Source: Pilatotrama ljubarskyi (lineage: Eukaryota; Basidiomycota; Agaricomycetes; Polyporales; Polyporaceae). From it: a stretch of DNA of 64,000 bases. Below the pieces are notes generated by a model. It was not told the DNA's origin. It saw only the letters and a program-made list of their open reading frames with translations, and ran no database searches. The stretch lies in contig MU277675.1 in NCBI GenBank assembly GCA_022385805.1, forward strand, positions 1 to 64,000, given 5' to 3'. The position numbers and the translations under genes are program-made. Below, in pieces: positions 22,946 through 35,137 of the stretch (positions are counted from its first letter, which is position 1; every line of letters starts with the position of its first letter).

Positions 22946-25900
22946 TCACATCGCCATACCAGTCACGGACGCTGCGTCCTCCGATGTCCGCGTCTTCACC
23001 GAGAGCGCATCATCCGTAGGTCGTGTCATATGGTCTGCGTATGCGTCGTCGAGGTTCTTCGGCTCCTGTTCTGGCTTAGTTTTGGCCTCATCGCTTTGGA
23101 CAGGGACGGGCGGTACGTCCTTCTGTGCATGCGGCAGAGGCGGCACTGGAGGCACGTCCTTGTCCAGCGGCATCGGTTGGGCCGGCGGAGGTACAGGTGA
23201 GGGTCCTCGCGAGGAAAGACTCGGCGGCCGTACGGATGAAGTCGACAGACGCGACGTACGTTGCGCGAAGAACGAGCCGATACCGGCGCCCCAGGAGCTC
23301 ATGGTCGATTTCGGCGGCTCTGGAGGCGAGAGCTGAGCGCCGACAATGCTGAGCGGACGAAGGCCCTTCGCTGTGGTAGGTGAAGTCGGCGTATCGTTCC
23401 CAGGGCTGCTCGCGCTGCCCTTCCGGGAAATTTCGATGGAGGCCTTGCGGGACTGCGTTCCACCCTCGCTCGCGCGCGAATCCACCTTCGTAAGGTCCGA
23501 GTTGGCGTCGCTGCCCGTGCTCGACGAGCTCGGGTTGCGCTGCATCCACCGTTCCCGGACTCCTGCGACGGCGTTGAGGAAGTTCGTGGAGCCGGCGGCG
23601 AGCGTGCGTGAGATAGCTTCGCGAGTGGGGGCGAGTTGCTGGTCAAGCTTCAGTTCCTGGATGCCCTCGGACAGTCGGAGACCAATGTCTGCGACTACAG
23701 AGGGCTTCTCGCTACAGGGATGCCTGGGAGCTATGTCAGAACGGCCCTGACGACTTCCACTAGACGCTAACGTACCGTGCCTCGACCAAGTCGAAGAGCA
23801 GCGGATCCGTGACCCGCTCCCACACCTCGTAGGCATGTGACTTCTTGAACTCCTGTATCCACAACGGGTTGAAGTCTTGGAGCGAGTTGGGATCGCCCGA
23901 ACCATCCTGGATCATCACACCGTTGTTCTGACCCCTTGCTAAGAACGCGGAGTATTTCACAGAGGCTAATGCGGACGTGATGTATTCCTCAAACTGGTGC
24001 TCGTGTCAGCAAGGGCACGGATTATACGCAGATACTGTCATGTACCTTCTGACGGACGTAGTCATCGCTCCCCCTGAAGCTAGTGCGCATTGTCAGCGTT
24101 CGTCGGTGTCAGCCGGCACAAGCAGACGTACTGCATGCCGATAGACGCGTTCGGATCTTCGTTCCATGTCTCGTTAACGTCCTTCAGGATGTCGTCCATC
24201 CACTTCCGGTCCGCCGGCGTGAGGCCAACAAGCCGTTCAAGCTTCGGGTCGCGGAACTCAATCGTCCCTGTCTCAATCTACCACCAACACACTATGAGCG
24301 CATGAAAGCGCATATCCGAAGAGCGACTTACGTTGACGAGCAGTTCGATTTCCTTCTGCTGGGTGACAATTGAGTTAGTGCTCCCGCACAGCCAGCATCC
24401 AGTGTCCCTTAGCATGTCGAGCTGCTGCAAAGGCAAATATGGCTGGAAGAAGGAATCCTACGCGAAGTGTCAACTTTGCGACCGGCATATACTCACACAT
24501 GCGTGATGCGTACTTTGCCGAACAGATCGAGAGGAAGGCCCATATACGCCATCATGCTCTTCGGATCGGACGTCTTCAGAGAAGTGGGCCGCGAAAGCGT
24601 CTGTGCTCGACTCGCAAGCGGTGGCGAGCCACAGTCATCCAGGTTTTGCAGAAGACCTGGAGTATAGAGTGAGCATATATCCAGCACTTCGATGAGGGTG
24701 TGCGTACCAGGAATCAGGGTGACTAGCGAATACTGGTATGTGCACAAGCGCTCCACGGGGTGGCCGAAGAACATGATCTGAACAGGTACTCAGTAAGTAC
24801 AGTACAGGTCTTCGCAGAGTACCACCAACCTTCTTCTGCAGCATCAATGCCTTGACCAGCACTAATGTGCGCTGACGGAACTTATGCACAAGCTCGCGCA
24901 GACTGGTACCTGCCGCGCCCGTTAGCCAGATGGTTAGCCGTAGTACGCGAATTGTGCCTACCCATGTATAGACCACTCTCGGTAAGCTGACCACGAAGCG
25001 AGTGTTCCAATGATGAGTAAAAGTCGTCCAGTATACTCATGTCGCTGAAGTCTCGCTGTGCAAATAGAGCACGGGTAATCACACCAAGACGGTCCCTTTT
25101 GTGCAGCGTGAGCGCAGTCGGCCTATGTGGCAACGGTACGACCAACGTACCGTATAGGCCCGAATACAGGCTTGGAAGCCAGGACCACTACGGCCTTCTG
25201 GACAGTCGACCGCGTCACGTCGGCGTCCTTGACTAACAGGTCCGCACTGCTAATCTGTCGATTGCATCTGAAGCCCAGGCTGAGCAAACGCTTCACATGG
25301 AATGCCAATGTGTCCTCACGATATGCCGAAGATAGTGCTTGGATTCGGAGACGTGGGTACGAGGTGAAAATAAGAGTAATCCTCCGTCGTCTATGAAACA
25401 CGGTTGGGTCGCGCGGTCAAGACTTGGAGGAATACGACTCACGAGATGTGCGCCATCAGGAAGCGCAAGGAAGGGCAGGATCTTAACGATTTCTTCGTCT
25501 TCGAGTATATTTCCGCGTGCGAACTCAATCTTGGGCCCGACCTAGGTACGCCCGAATGCATTAAGAAAGACATATGTGCATTGATGTCAGTAGCAACACA
25601 CCAAGTGGTTGAAGTCCACGAGAGCAATGCCCAGCACGAGCGCGCCTTTTGGTGGCTGGACGAGTAGCGACTCCGGCCGCGCCTTTTTCGAATATGAAGT
25701 CGACGCCGAACCTACGGACAGGATACTCTCTGTGTCACTCTTCAGCCGGAAACCCGCGGAGGACGGCCTTGACGATAGGGTCGCAGAAGGCGGAAGTGAT
25801 GATGGCATCGGAGGCGGGCTCGCGATAACCTTCTCTGGTTCATGCACGGAAGGCGCGACGCTAGATAAAGGCGACTCTCCCTCTTCGTATTTCCTTGCGA

Positions 25901-26234
25901 AGAAGCTCCTATCATCGCCGTCTGCGTCCAAGTCGACCTCCGAGCTCGCATCCGTTTCGGCAGTGTCTCGTTTAGACAGGCCTGCTAGCGAGAGGCTCTG
26001 TCGCACAAGAGACACTGGAGTAATTGCAGGCTCGTTGCTCTCCGCGACAGCGAGGCCGGTCGAATTTCGCGGTGAGCGGGGCGGAGATGAAAGAGCAATG
26101 GATTTGGCGGAGGCGGTATCGCCGTCGGAGAAGTGTGGCTCGGAAAGACGGTCTTCGTCGTGCTCGGTATCAATGAGAAAGCGAGAATTAAGAGGAGATG
26201 GCTCAGGAGAGTGCTCAAACGCAGATTGAGACAT
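22946..26234 (-). CDS. AVL9: AVL9-family late secretory pathway protein (DENN-related)
   Basis: A multi-exon minus-strand gene of roughly 880-900 residues. It starts MSQSAFEHSPEPS with a disordered Ser/acidic leader of about 190 residues. The AVL9 core then runs VLGIALVDFNHLVGPKIEF, a segment ending LPFLALPDGAHL, DYSYFHLVP, IFGISCNRQI, DVTRSTVQKAVVVL, ALFAQRDFSDMSILDDFYSSL, FRQRTLVLVKALMLQKK, MFFGHPVERLCTYQYSLVTLIP and GLPLDLFGK. The C-terminal part includes FRGSDDYVRQKFEEYI and a Pro/Ser-rich tail ending SVTGMAM. In yeast Avl9 acts in vesicle export from the Golgi and belongs to the DENN-related proteins, and the same role is inferred here. Introns are short; for example the FNHL/VGPKIEF junction spans a ~60-nt intron ending just upstream of GTCGGGCCC. 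The tail beyond the DENN-like core is longer than in yeast and variable among fungi. Confidence 0.83.
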
Positions 26235-27569
26235 GACGGATCGTTAGGTTTGCTGTAACGCGGTACTGCTGGTATTCCTGGGTCGTGAGGGCGTGGTCGC
26301 GGTGGTGAGAAGTGGCTTCGAGAGGCAGACGAGACGAGCACGCCAAAAGCGAGTTAACTGAGAACAAAGAGGCGTTTGTAACTGCAAAGAAAGGACGAAT
26401 ATGCGGGAAGGCGGTCTGGCAAGCGGTGGAGGAGCTGTAGCACGCCGATCCGGCCACAGTCGAGATGCTTTGCAGGAAGCGCCGGCAGTAGATGGCCTTT
26501 TCACACTGCCACGTGGGCATGATCACGACCGAGGGCTGTGCGGCACCTCATCCTGCTCCGAGTCCCCTCCCGCGCGCTTGAAGATATATATCTGTTCCAC
26601 AACCCCACAAGTTCTACGACCTCGTGAAGACAGAACTATATCTCTACTGTCTATTACTTTCTCGCTGCTATACGCGCCCTCGGCGCCGGATATATTGATG
26701 CAGTCCTACCTGGGTCAGGGCAGTGGATGAACCCAGTCTGTAACGCCATCTCAGAATTTGATCATGAGCGTCATGTTATCCTGTGCGGTATCTAGACTCA
26801 TCGCATTTCGAGCCCAGGATGGCGCAAATCAAGTCGACGGTATGTCGCTCATGTTGCTATTCTGCGGCGTGCCTGAACTTCCTTTCTGTACCGATCTTAT
26901 AGTGATATATCGGCGGCACCGTCGTATTGCCTGGCATGGGTTTCTGCAGCCTGTCGCAACATCGTGCCCCCAATCGGCTTCATGGATCGGGGATATTGAG
27001 GTCACGCCGTCAGCGATTCTGCACCCATATGCATACTGGTAGAGTCTGGAGCTTTTGCCCAACATGCAGCATGTGCAGTTACTTATCGCTCAGAGGGAGA
27101 GAAGTCGCATCGGAGGAACTCAAAGTCCTTGCATAACCCTCGGAGGAGGGTCACTCTATGCAGCACGCAAGAAGCATTTGCTAGCCTAGGGCGGTCCGCA
27201 CCAGTCCTTACCCCCGCGTACCATGCAGCGTCTGCCAAGGTAGCTTCCGCAGGTACCTGAAATACCGTCTGTCGAGTCCCTACATCCATCACTGACCTAC
27301 GATGCTTCCTAGGACCTGATATATAGATGGAGTAGTGAAGAGCGGTCAGGTGTGCTATCACTTTCTCATCCGGCCGCCGGCCCGCCGGGATATCCTCCAG
27401 GAGCTACTCCAGGGAAGTACCGACGCTCATGGTCACCGACCACCAGGCCATGTTGCTCATGCCTCACGCCTCGCTCACATGGACTCGCCTCTGGCCTATA
27501 AGAAGGCGCAGCTGCCGAGTCCTACTCTCCGCATCATTACCTGGTACGCTCAGCGTGAGCTTGCAGACC
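26235..27569. other. Intergenic, divergent promoter region of AVL9 and GH43 copy 1
   Basis: About 1.3 kb with no recognisable coding exon. It holds upstream sequence for two genes transcribed away from each other, and the TATAAG box of GH43 copy 1 lies near its right end. Confidence 0.5.
27497..27502 (+). promoter_or_regulatory. TATA box of GH43 copy 1
   Basis: TATAAG 73 bp upstream of the ATG at 27570. Confidence 0.45.
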
Positions 27570-28971
27570 ATGATCTCCACCGTTGGCTTTTCTATACTCT
27601 TGGGCTGCTTGGCTCTCGGCTTGGGCACTATTGCCGCGAGCTTCCCTGACCCTCTGCCGCTCAAGGGCTCGGTTCTGATACACGACCCGAGCCTCGTCCA
27701 GCGTGCAAGCGACGGGAAGTATTTCCTGTTTACCACCCACAACAAGGCTGGCATCCTCACTGCGACTAATTTGGCGGGGTACGAAGTCTAGCATCTGGTC
27801 AGAACACGCCAGGCCCACTGATGATTCCTCAGTCCTTGGACCTCTGTAGGGTCTGTCCTTCCTGCTGATTCTTCGATCAACCTGCGTATGTCAGACTTGA
27901 TCTGGGCGTAGGCTGCAAGGCACTGAATGCACCTCCACATAGCGGGTAGGGACGACATTTGGGCACCCGACGTATCATTCCACAACGGCCAGTACTACGC
28001 CTACTATGCCGTATCGACCTCCGGGTCACAGAATTCCGCCATTGGCCTGGCGACGTCCTCCAGCATGGAACCGGGCACCTGGACAGATCACGGCCAAGTC
28101 TTCGCATCCTCGACCGGAGCTGCATACAATGCCATCGATCCTAATCTTGTGATCGACGAACACGGTTCTCCGGTTCTGACGTTCGGTAAGGTCCATAGCA
28201 GACCTGGCCATGCACATGACTAAATTTCGTGTCATATGCTTGCAGGTTCGTTCTGGGTGAGGTGACACCGCATCGGAGCATCATCGGCGAATTCTCATTT
28301 CCACCAGAGCGACATCTTCCAGGTCAACCTCGCCAGCAATCTTCAGAGCGTCTCTGGGTCTCCGACTCAGGTGTCCTTCAACTCGACTTCCCCTCAGCCT
28401 GAGGAGGGCGCGTTTGTATGGAAACACGGGAGCTTCTACTATCTTTTCTTCAGTAGCGGTACGTGCATAACCGTCAATTTGTTCTCGGCGTGTTCATTGA
28501 TGTTCTGTAGGGCTCTGCTGTGGTTTCGATGCCAATAACCTCCCCCCTGCTGGAGACGAATACAAAGTAGTGCTCATCATGGTAAATCAGCGCCTTGGTC
28601 TCATCTCGCGCGATGTAGGTCTTCGTCGGCAGATCGTCATCCGCACATGGCCCCTTTGTCGACAAGAATGGCAAAGATCTGCGCAAGACGGGCGGCACGC
28701 TGGTCCTCGCCTCGCACGGCAATGTCTACGCGCCCGGCGGTCAGAGCATCTTCACCGACTCCAAGTCCGGCAAGGACATCTTCGTGTATCACTATGTTCC
28801 AGTGAACAGCCCGCAGCCATACAGCGATGCTTACTCCACCTTGGGATTAAACGCGATCGATTGGAGTTCGGTGAGCGTTCAGACACCGATCGCTGTCGGC
28901 CCGATGCCTGCATGAATTCATTTGACTGATGAGTGCTCCACCAGGGATGGCCGGTGTTGATGAGCCTGTAG
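27570..28971 (+). CDS. GH43 arabinan endo-1,5-alpha-L-arabinosidase, secreted (copy 1)
   Basis: Eight exons with short introns encode about 320 residues. The signal peptide ([19 protein letters not shown]) ends near ASFPDPLPL. Family 43 landmarks are IHDPSLVQ (catalytic base Asp), [41 protein letters not shown] (pKa-tuning Asp), [11 protein letters not shown] (catalytic acid Glu), [23 protein letters not shown], and a C-terminus ending [14 protein letters not shown]. These fit a five-bladed propeller endo-arabinanase that cleaves alpha-1,5-arabinan side chains of pectin outside the cell. The first intron is 27779-27832. All junctions keep frame, so the gene is intact. The ATG at 27570 is chosen because the longer open frame upstream lacks a signal peptide and crosses the TATA region. 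A tandem paralogue follows at 29600. Confidence 0.88.
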
Positions 28972-29599
28972 GCTCAGGGCATTACTGGTTTTGTACCATA
29001 ACCGTCAAGTCCTCATATCCTGCTCTGTTCCTGGTGCGCCCTAAGGTGGTTGCGCAGTGAGGGGTCTTCTACCGTGCGGATCGCCTACCTTCGACTGGAA
29101 ATCTATCGAGGTTGCAGTTACGTAGTACTAGATTCAGCCCGCCGCTTTCCTGCCTGATTCAGCAGCGTCTTCTTTCGACATGCGGAATGCGTTTGGGTCG
29201 CATGTCCCAAGGTCATTGCGTCACCACCGGCCAAGAACGTCCGAAGTTACGCTTTTGGCTTCTTCGGCGCATCCATTGGGTGTACTGCATGATGGAGCCT
29301 GCGCACCGCATGGGAGGTGCCGCCGTCTCGAAATTTGAGAAATTCGAACTCTCACCTCCTCCGACCCTCGCGCCATCGTGTGACGGGTCGGCAGGACATC
29401 GCCATGCACAACGGTTGAGCTTAAGTCTGTCAGGTGTGCGGCTCCGAACGCATGTTGCAGGCTGCCGCAGGTGGGAGGGGTGGTGCGTGATCGTCAAGGT
29501 TGCATAGCATGGTGTGTTGCTGCGCTGACATGGACGCCTTGGTCCTGCAGGTATAAAACGGAGCTGTTGCAGGGTCATACTGCAAACTCAACGTCTACG
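28972..29599. other. Intergenic between the GH43 copies
   Basis: About 630 bp: 3' flank of copy 1 and promoter of copy 2. TATAAAA at 29552-29558 is the only clear element. Confidence 0.5.
29552..29558 (+). promoter_or_regulatory. TATA box of GH43 copy 2
   Basis: TATAAAA 42-48 bp upstream of the ATG at 29600, in GGTATAAAACGG context. Confidence 0.6.
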
Positions 29600-30986
29600 A
29601 TGACTCGTCTAACGATGATGCTCTCCGCGCTCTGTCTCTCGATAGTCACCCTTTCCTTGGGTGCTCCTGCCGCCACATTCCCTGACCCGTTACCGTTGCA
29701 AGGTGCCCATGTCTATGTCCATGACCCCAGCCTCATCCAACGTGAGAGTGATGGGAAGTACTTCCTCTTCACTTCGCACGACAAGGCGGGCATCATCACC
29801 GCTGACAACCTTGCTGGGTGCGTTCTGGGTCCGACCATGTTGTCTCAAGCCGCTCATGCTTCGGTAGGCCCTGGACCGAAGTGGGCTCTACTCTCCCGGA
29901 CGGCTCGTCCATTGACCTCCGTACGTTGGGTCGGATCTCGCATTGTTATCCTCGCTCACCATGACCCCATTAGCCGGCAATGACGACATCTGGGCCCCTG
30001 ATGTCTCCTTCCACAACGGCGTGTACTACGCATACTATGCCGTCTCGACATCGGGCTCGCAGAACTCCGGCATTGGGCTTGCCACGTCTACGAGCATGGA
30101 CCCAGGGACCTGGACCGATCTCGGACAGGTCTTCCGCACGCAAACGAACGACCCGTATAACGCTATCGACCCTAACCTTGTCATTGATGAGAATGGAACG
30201 CCTGTGTTAACTTTTGGTATGTTCTCAGGTTCGATCTGCTAAGGATACACTGCCTTGACGCTGACGGATCTTAAACAGGATCATACTGGGTCAGTGCACT
30301 TGTGTAGAGTTGACGCTCGCCTCTGACCCCTACTTGAACAGGGCGATATCTATCAGTTCAATCTGCAGAGCGACTTCAAGACCCCGGCAACCTCACCGGT
30401 TCAGGTGGCACACAACTCGACGGCACCTAGCCCTGTTGAGGGCGCTTTTGTCTGGAAGCATGGTGACTTCTACTATCTCTTCACCAGCAGTGGTACGCAC
30501 CCGTATGTTTCTCGTGCCCAATTCACATCTCACTTCGCTCAGGGCAATGCTGCTCATTCGATCCCAACAACCTGCCCCCGGCTGGGAACGAGTACAAAGT
30601 AGCGTACCCTTTGCTCGAAGCAGGGTCCTCTGATAACCTGACATGTCACAGGTCTTCGTCGGCAGGTCGTCCTCCGCTCATGGTCCGTTTGTCGACGCAG
30701 CCGGCGTTGACATGCGCAACAACGGCGGTACCCTCGTGATCGCTTCGCACGGCGACGTCTTCGCTCCCGGCGGCGAGGGCATTTTCCACGACACCAAGAG
30801 TGGGAAGGACATCTTCGTCTATCACTACTTGCACTCTCAGGGCTCGATGGCCTACCAGGAGCAAGGTTCTAGTGTGGGACTGAACGCGATTGACTGGAGC
30901 TCCGTGAGTTGCTTTGACCTATTCCAAGCGATGGTCGGCTTGCTGACCATCGTGGTCAGGGTTGGCCCGTTCTGACGAGCATCTGA
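29600..30986 (+). CDS. GH43 arabinan endo-1,5-alpha-L-arabinosidase, secreted (copy 2)
   Basis: Same exon layout as copy 1 and about 320 residues. The signal peptide MTRLTMMLSALCLSIVTLSLG ends near AAATFPDPLPL. Landmarks are VHDPSLIQ (base Asp), [30 protein letters not shown] (second Asp), [11 protein letters not shown] (acid Glu), CCSFDPNNLPPAGNEYKVFVGRS and the terminus [17 protein letters not shown]. All three catalytic carboxylates are present and every exon junction keeps frame, so the enzyme should be active. The two copies clearly arose by tandem duplication. The signal peptide and the loop before GLNAIDWSS (HSQGSMAYQEQGSS here, [12 protein letters not shown] in copy 1) differ most. 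Both face the same direction with separate TATA boxes, so they may be expressed independently. Predicted to act on arabinan in plant cell walls. Confidence 0.88.
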
Positions 30987-31306
30987 TCGACGAATGCTGC
31001 TTGAGTCTTCATAACGGCGCGATGATGCTACACCCACCATGTATATGTACCACGAGAAAGGGACCAGAATGTGCCGCCATCTTGAATTTGACCAACCTCC
31101 CCGATATGGCCCGAAACCCTCACGCGGGGTTAGGGTCGGTAGGGTCAGCAGCCACCATGCGGGAATCCGTGCCGGCCGTTCCGAGTCGCCGGGCACTGAC
31201 TCTACGGTTGAGTCTCGCCGAAGCTCTCCTCGGTTTCGTGCCCATCGCATCCGTACTTGCACCTTTGTCAGATCTTTCCGACCAGTAGTTCCTCTCGTTG
31301 CTAATC
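30987..31306. other. Intergenic, 320 bp
   Basis: 3' flank of GH43 copy 2 and promoter of the ketopantoate-reductase-like gene. No gene seen. Confidence 0.5.
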
Positions 31307-32669
31307 ATGCCATTCGACACGATGCTCGATGTCTGTGTTGTAGGATTTGGCGGTATGCTGAGCGAAACCTTCACCGGCTCCCGCAGTGGCTGAAGTACAA
31401 CTGACCAGCGATCGGGGCATTGTATGCGTTTGCTCTTCACAAAAGCGGATACGTACGGGTGACTGCGGTCTGCCGGTAAGTATAGCTTCACCGCGTCTTC
31501 CGTATCGTTCTCTTAGCTCGCTCAAGTCAGGTCGAACTATGACGCACTTCGAGGTATGCTCGCAGCTCGATAACTCATGTGACCAAGCGAGCAAATGAGG
31601 TGGTGGACTGACTTGCCATCCTGCTGTAGATAACGGGATGGACATCGATTCCGACCGATTTGGCATGCACACTGCCTGGAAGCCCTACCGAGGTGCGAGA
31701 GTCTCGAGCGTTCGGACGTCCATCGAGTCGTACTGACGTACACACTCGCCGTGACCGTATGAAGTGGTGAGAAGTGTCGAAGAGGCCGCCGACCGACATT
31801 ACTCCTTCATCATCTGCGCGTTCAAGTGCATCCCGGAGATCATCACGACCCCGGCCCTGCTCTCGCCCCTTCTGTCTAAGCTTGCCGCAGACCCTCCGCA
31901 GAACACGACGACGTTCGTTCTACTCCAGAACGGCATCGGGATAGAAGATGATCTGCAGGCAGCACTTGCCAACATCGACGCTCCGACTGTCCTCATCTCG
32001 GGCTGCTGTTGGGTCGACACTACTGCGATGGATGCAGGCAAGAAGATTGCCCAGCACGGAAATGAAAGGCTCGTACTGGGTTATCACCTCGCTCCCGACC
32101 GGCGAACGGAGCTCTGCGAGAGCGCTGCAAAGCAGTCTCTTGACCGCCTCTGTGAACTCCTCCGGATGGCTGGCGGAAACGTCGAAGCGGCAACCGACGT
32201 TGACATTGCTCGCTGGCGTAAAGTGCTTTGGTGCGTTTTAACAAGTGTAAATGACATATTGCCTCGATCATTCACTTGTGCGGACAGGAATGCGTCTTTT
32301 TCCACGCTATGCACGCTGACTCGCGCTCATGTCGGAGACGTCCTCGCACTCGAAACTTCGCGCGCAGCGCTCAAGGAGATCATGTTTGAAGTGCTCTCTG
32401 TCGCACGAGCCTCGCTCCCACCTTCCCCCGCAGTGGAGGAAATCCTCGCGGACAAAGTCGTCGATGAGATTATCGCACATGAGAACCCGCACTCAATTTT
32501 TCGCCCTTCCATGCTGGTCGACCTAGATTGCGGACGCCCCGTGGAAGTAGAGGCCATCGTAGGAGGTGTCCTCCGGAGAGCGAAGGCGAAAGGAGTAGGC
32601 ACTCCCAGACTTGACTTGATCTATGCAGGGCTCTCGGTCATGCAAAGCAAGCTCATCAAAAGATCTTGA
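31307..32669 (+). CDS. Ketopantoate reductase-like protein (ApbA/PanE family)
   Basis: Six exons encode about 350 residues. The start MPFDTMLDVCVVGFG at 31307 leads directly into the Rossmann motif VVGFGAIGALYAF (GxGxxG), which is completed only after removing the intron that begins at 31353. Further landmarks are CAFK followed by PEIITTPALL, LLQNGIGIEDDL, SGCCWVD, and RWRKVLWNASFSTLCTLTR, which carries the family's Lys and Asn. That last motif forms only if the 57-nt intron 32231-32287 is removed; it has no stop and keeps frame, so it is easily missed. The C-terminus HSIFRPSMLVDLDCGRPVEVEAIVG is the substrate-domain signature. The expected reaction is NADPH reduction of 2-dehydropantoate for CoA synthesis. 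Fungal genomes hold several paralogues of this fold, some with other substrates, so the pathway assignment is tentative. Confidence 0.83.
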
Positions 32670-32814
32670 TGCGGCTGGCACAGGAGAATGAAGGGTCAAC
32701 TGACAAGGAGAGGACGAACTGCTTTGGATGGTCCATGCGATTGTACAATTATTTGGTTCCAGGGGCAACAAACGGATACAACTACATGCGATCCTACCGA
32801 TCACGAGTGCACAT

Positions 32815-34320
32815 TTAAGCGTAGCAAAGGACGCGGTAATCCTGCAACAGGTGTTCAGCACGCTCTCAGTGAGGTTGAGTGCGTGCGTCCTACCTTCTTC
32901 TCCTTCTCGGTGTTCGCATAGGGTACGAAAGCAGCATCGAGCTTCGGGCCACACTTGCCAGGGACGATCGCGTCGTGGTGGTGGGCCTGGGCAATGAAGA
33001 GCGGGGTACCGTCGGCCTCACGGCCACCCTCAACCGGGCGAGCGCCGAGGCGGTCGAGATCGAGACGGCCGTGGTGATCAATCCAGCGAAGGGCACGCAT
33101 GTCACCGACGAGAACCTCGAACTTCGGCAGCTGGAGCGGCACAGGGGCGTTAGCACACTGGAGTTGGTCACATTCGGCGACCCATGCCGAGGGCTCACAT
33201 GAATCTCGCTATGAGCGTATCCAATGACACCGCCCTTCTGGAAGATGGGGGACGCCTTGCCAATCTCTGCAGATGTGATCAGATAGTGAAGAGCGTGAGC
33301 ACACGTTGTTGTCACTTACGGAGACTGCCCTGATCACAGAATGCGAAGTCAGCATTCGATTCCGCACATATGAGAATGCCGGATTACCTCGTGGAAGCCG
33401 CGGCAAATGTAGTGAGGCTGGCCGTGTTCCTCGCCGCCGACGATGGCGATGTTGGTGGGGATGTTCTTGCCCTCGACGAGGATCCAGGTCGCAGGACCAC
33501 GAGGGCCGTGCTCATAGTACTCGCGCGTGCGCTGCTCGGCCTCCTGCAGCCAGTTCGTCAAAGCCCAGACATTGGCCTTTTTCTGCACGCCAAGCCAAGC
33601 TGAGCGTCAGCGCATCCGCCAAGGCTGGATAGAGTTGGGGCAGTGTCAGGCCATACCTCTTCCTCGCTCTTCTCGTGTTCCTTGTATGCGAAGTATCCCG
33701 CGCCGATTGCGGCAATGCCGGCCAGAAGACCACCGCCAACCTAAAGCAATGTGTTGAGGATGGACGCTGTGCGGGACACATGTGCAACTTCACTGACCTC
33801 GATTTCCTTCTTGCGGTCGTCGCTCAAGCTGTTCCAGCCGGTCTTGCGCTCATCCGGATGGATGGGCACCTGCTGCTGCGGTGGCTGATCGTAACGCGGC
33901 TTGTCGTCACCATACCCGCCTGCGAACGAAAGATACTCGTCAGCACAGTTGACGTGGTGCAACATGAGCGGGCATACCTTGCTGCGGCGGAGGCGGCTGG
34001 TTGTAACCCTGGTTGTAGCCACCCTCCTGGCGGTGGTGCTCATGATGTTCCTCCTCTGGGAGACGACCCCAGAGAGCAGGAGTGGCGGGAGGTTCCCAAC
34101 CGGCCTGTGGCGATGAATGTCAGTACTTGCTGTACAACGTGGCGTGCGCTAGGAGTAGCCTGACCTGGGACTGGTGGGCTTGGATGATCTTATACTTGTG
34201 TCCTGGACAAGGGGCAAGATGTTAGGTGGACTCTCTGTGGCCCGGCCGGTATAACTCACCCTGATACTCGACGACAGAGCCGAGGTCGTACCAGGTACCA
34301 GGTTCCCATTCGTATACCAT
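32815..34320 (-). CDS. CBM5/12-like and DUF3421 fusion protein
   Basis: A multi-exon minus-strand gene of roughly 330 residues. The first ~35 residues form a chitin-binding type CBM5/12 module (EWEPGTWYDLGSVVEYQG then HKYKIIQAHQSQ and GWEPP). A Pro/Gln/Gly-rich linker follows (NQGYNQPPPPQQ, YDQPPQQQVPIHP), then a hydrophobic Gly/Ala stretch (GGLLAGIAAIGAGYFAY), then a DUF3421 region with PRGPATWILVEGKNIP, GKASPIFQKGGVIGYAH, KFEVLVGDMRALRW and RPVEGGREADGTPLFIAQA. The last exon (DYRVLCYA, stop at 32815-32817) is joined across a 3' intron and restores the usual YRVLCY ending. There is no N-terminal signal peptide, since the CBM begins at residue 3. TATATAAG lies about 60 bp upstream of the ATG. 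It resembles Agaricomycete proteins labelled carbohydrate-binding module family 12, whose function is untested. Confidence 0.8.
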
Positions 34321-35137
34321 GATCGTAGTTGCTAGCTGAGTATGTGAGTGGGTTTGAGCGCAGATGGTAGACCATGCCGGTCTTATATACCCGCTGAATG
34401 TGACGGTTACTCCCCTAATTGTGGAGTGACGCGCAGCCGCCGAGCCGGGTACCGCGATGGTGGCATCGCCCAGCGGCGATGATCTGATTGTATTGACGGG
34501 AAGGAACAGGGCAGCGCACACGTTGCGGGATGGGCGAAGTCCTGTAATAAGCCTACATGCGCCGTTCTCAACTTCGCGAGCTTTCCGGCACCCCTTCCTT
34601 CACGTTGCAGGCCCAGTAGATCTCATACAGGAGCCTGACTGGAAACTCTCTGAGCCGACTCGCGCATGTGTCTCCGCTCGTGGCGTTGCGTGATGACGTT
34701 CCTTTTCCAAACCTGAAGGTGGTCGATCATCGACAAGTCAAGCCGGAATGAATGAAGCAAGCACGAGGGTTTCATATGAGCTCGAGGCCGGATGCCAGGT
34801 GCTTCAACGTTGAGGACGTTCCAGCAGCGCCCATCCTTCAGAAATACAATTCATCGTGGCAGCGGTCGAAGAGCCCGCCGAGACGTCGCTGAGCGTCGAC
34901 GACCCTCGACGACCTCGAGGCCTCGGAGTCGCTCACGTTGATCGCAATCGGAGAACCCGGGCCGAGGCGCTGGGTAGCACTCTTTGCCCGATTTGGCAAC
35001 GACGGCGCGTAATGCAAGTTTTCGGGCTTCGAGCTCGACTCCTTGCATTTTGCTTGCTTGCTCCTCTCATCTCCGCTTCACTTCATTCACTGGGCTGTCT
35101 GGACGACCACGGTCTGTTCGCACTCTTCCAGGCATCC
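34321..35137. other. Divergent promoter region between the CBM5/12-DUF3421 gene and MDN1
   Basis: About 0.8 kb. It contains the TATATAAG box of the leftward gene (34380-34389) and the MDN1 leader. An in-frame ATG at 35012 could extend MDN1 by 42 codons, but that segment looks unlike the midasin N-terminus. Confidence 0.5.
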
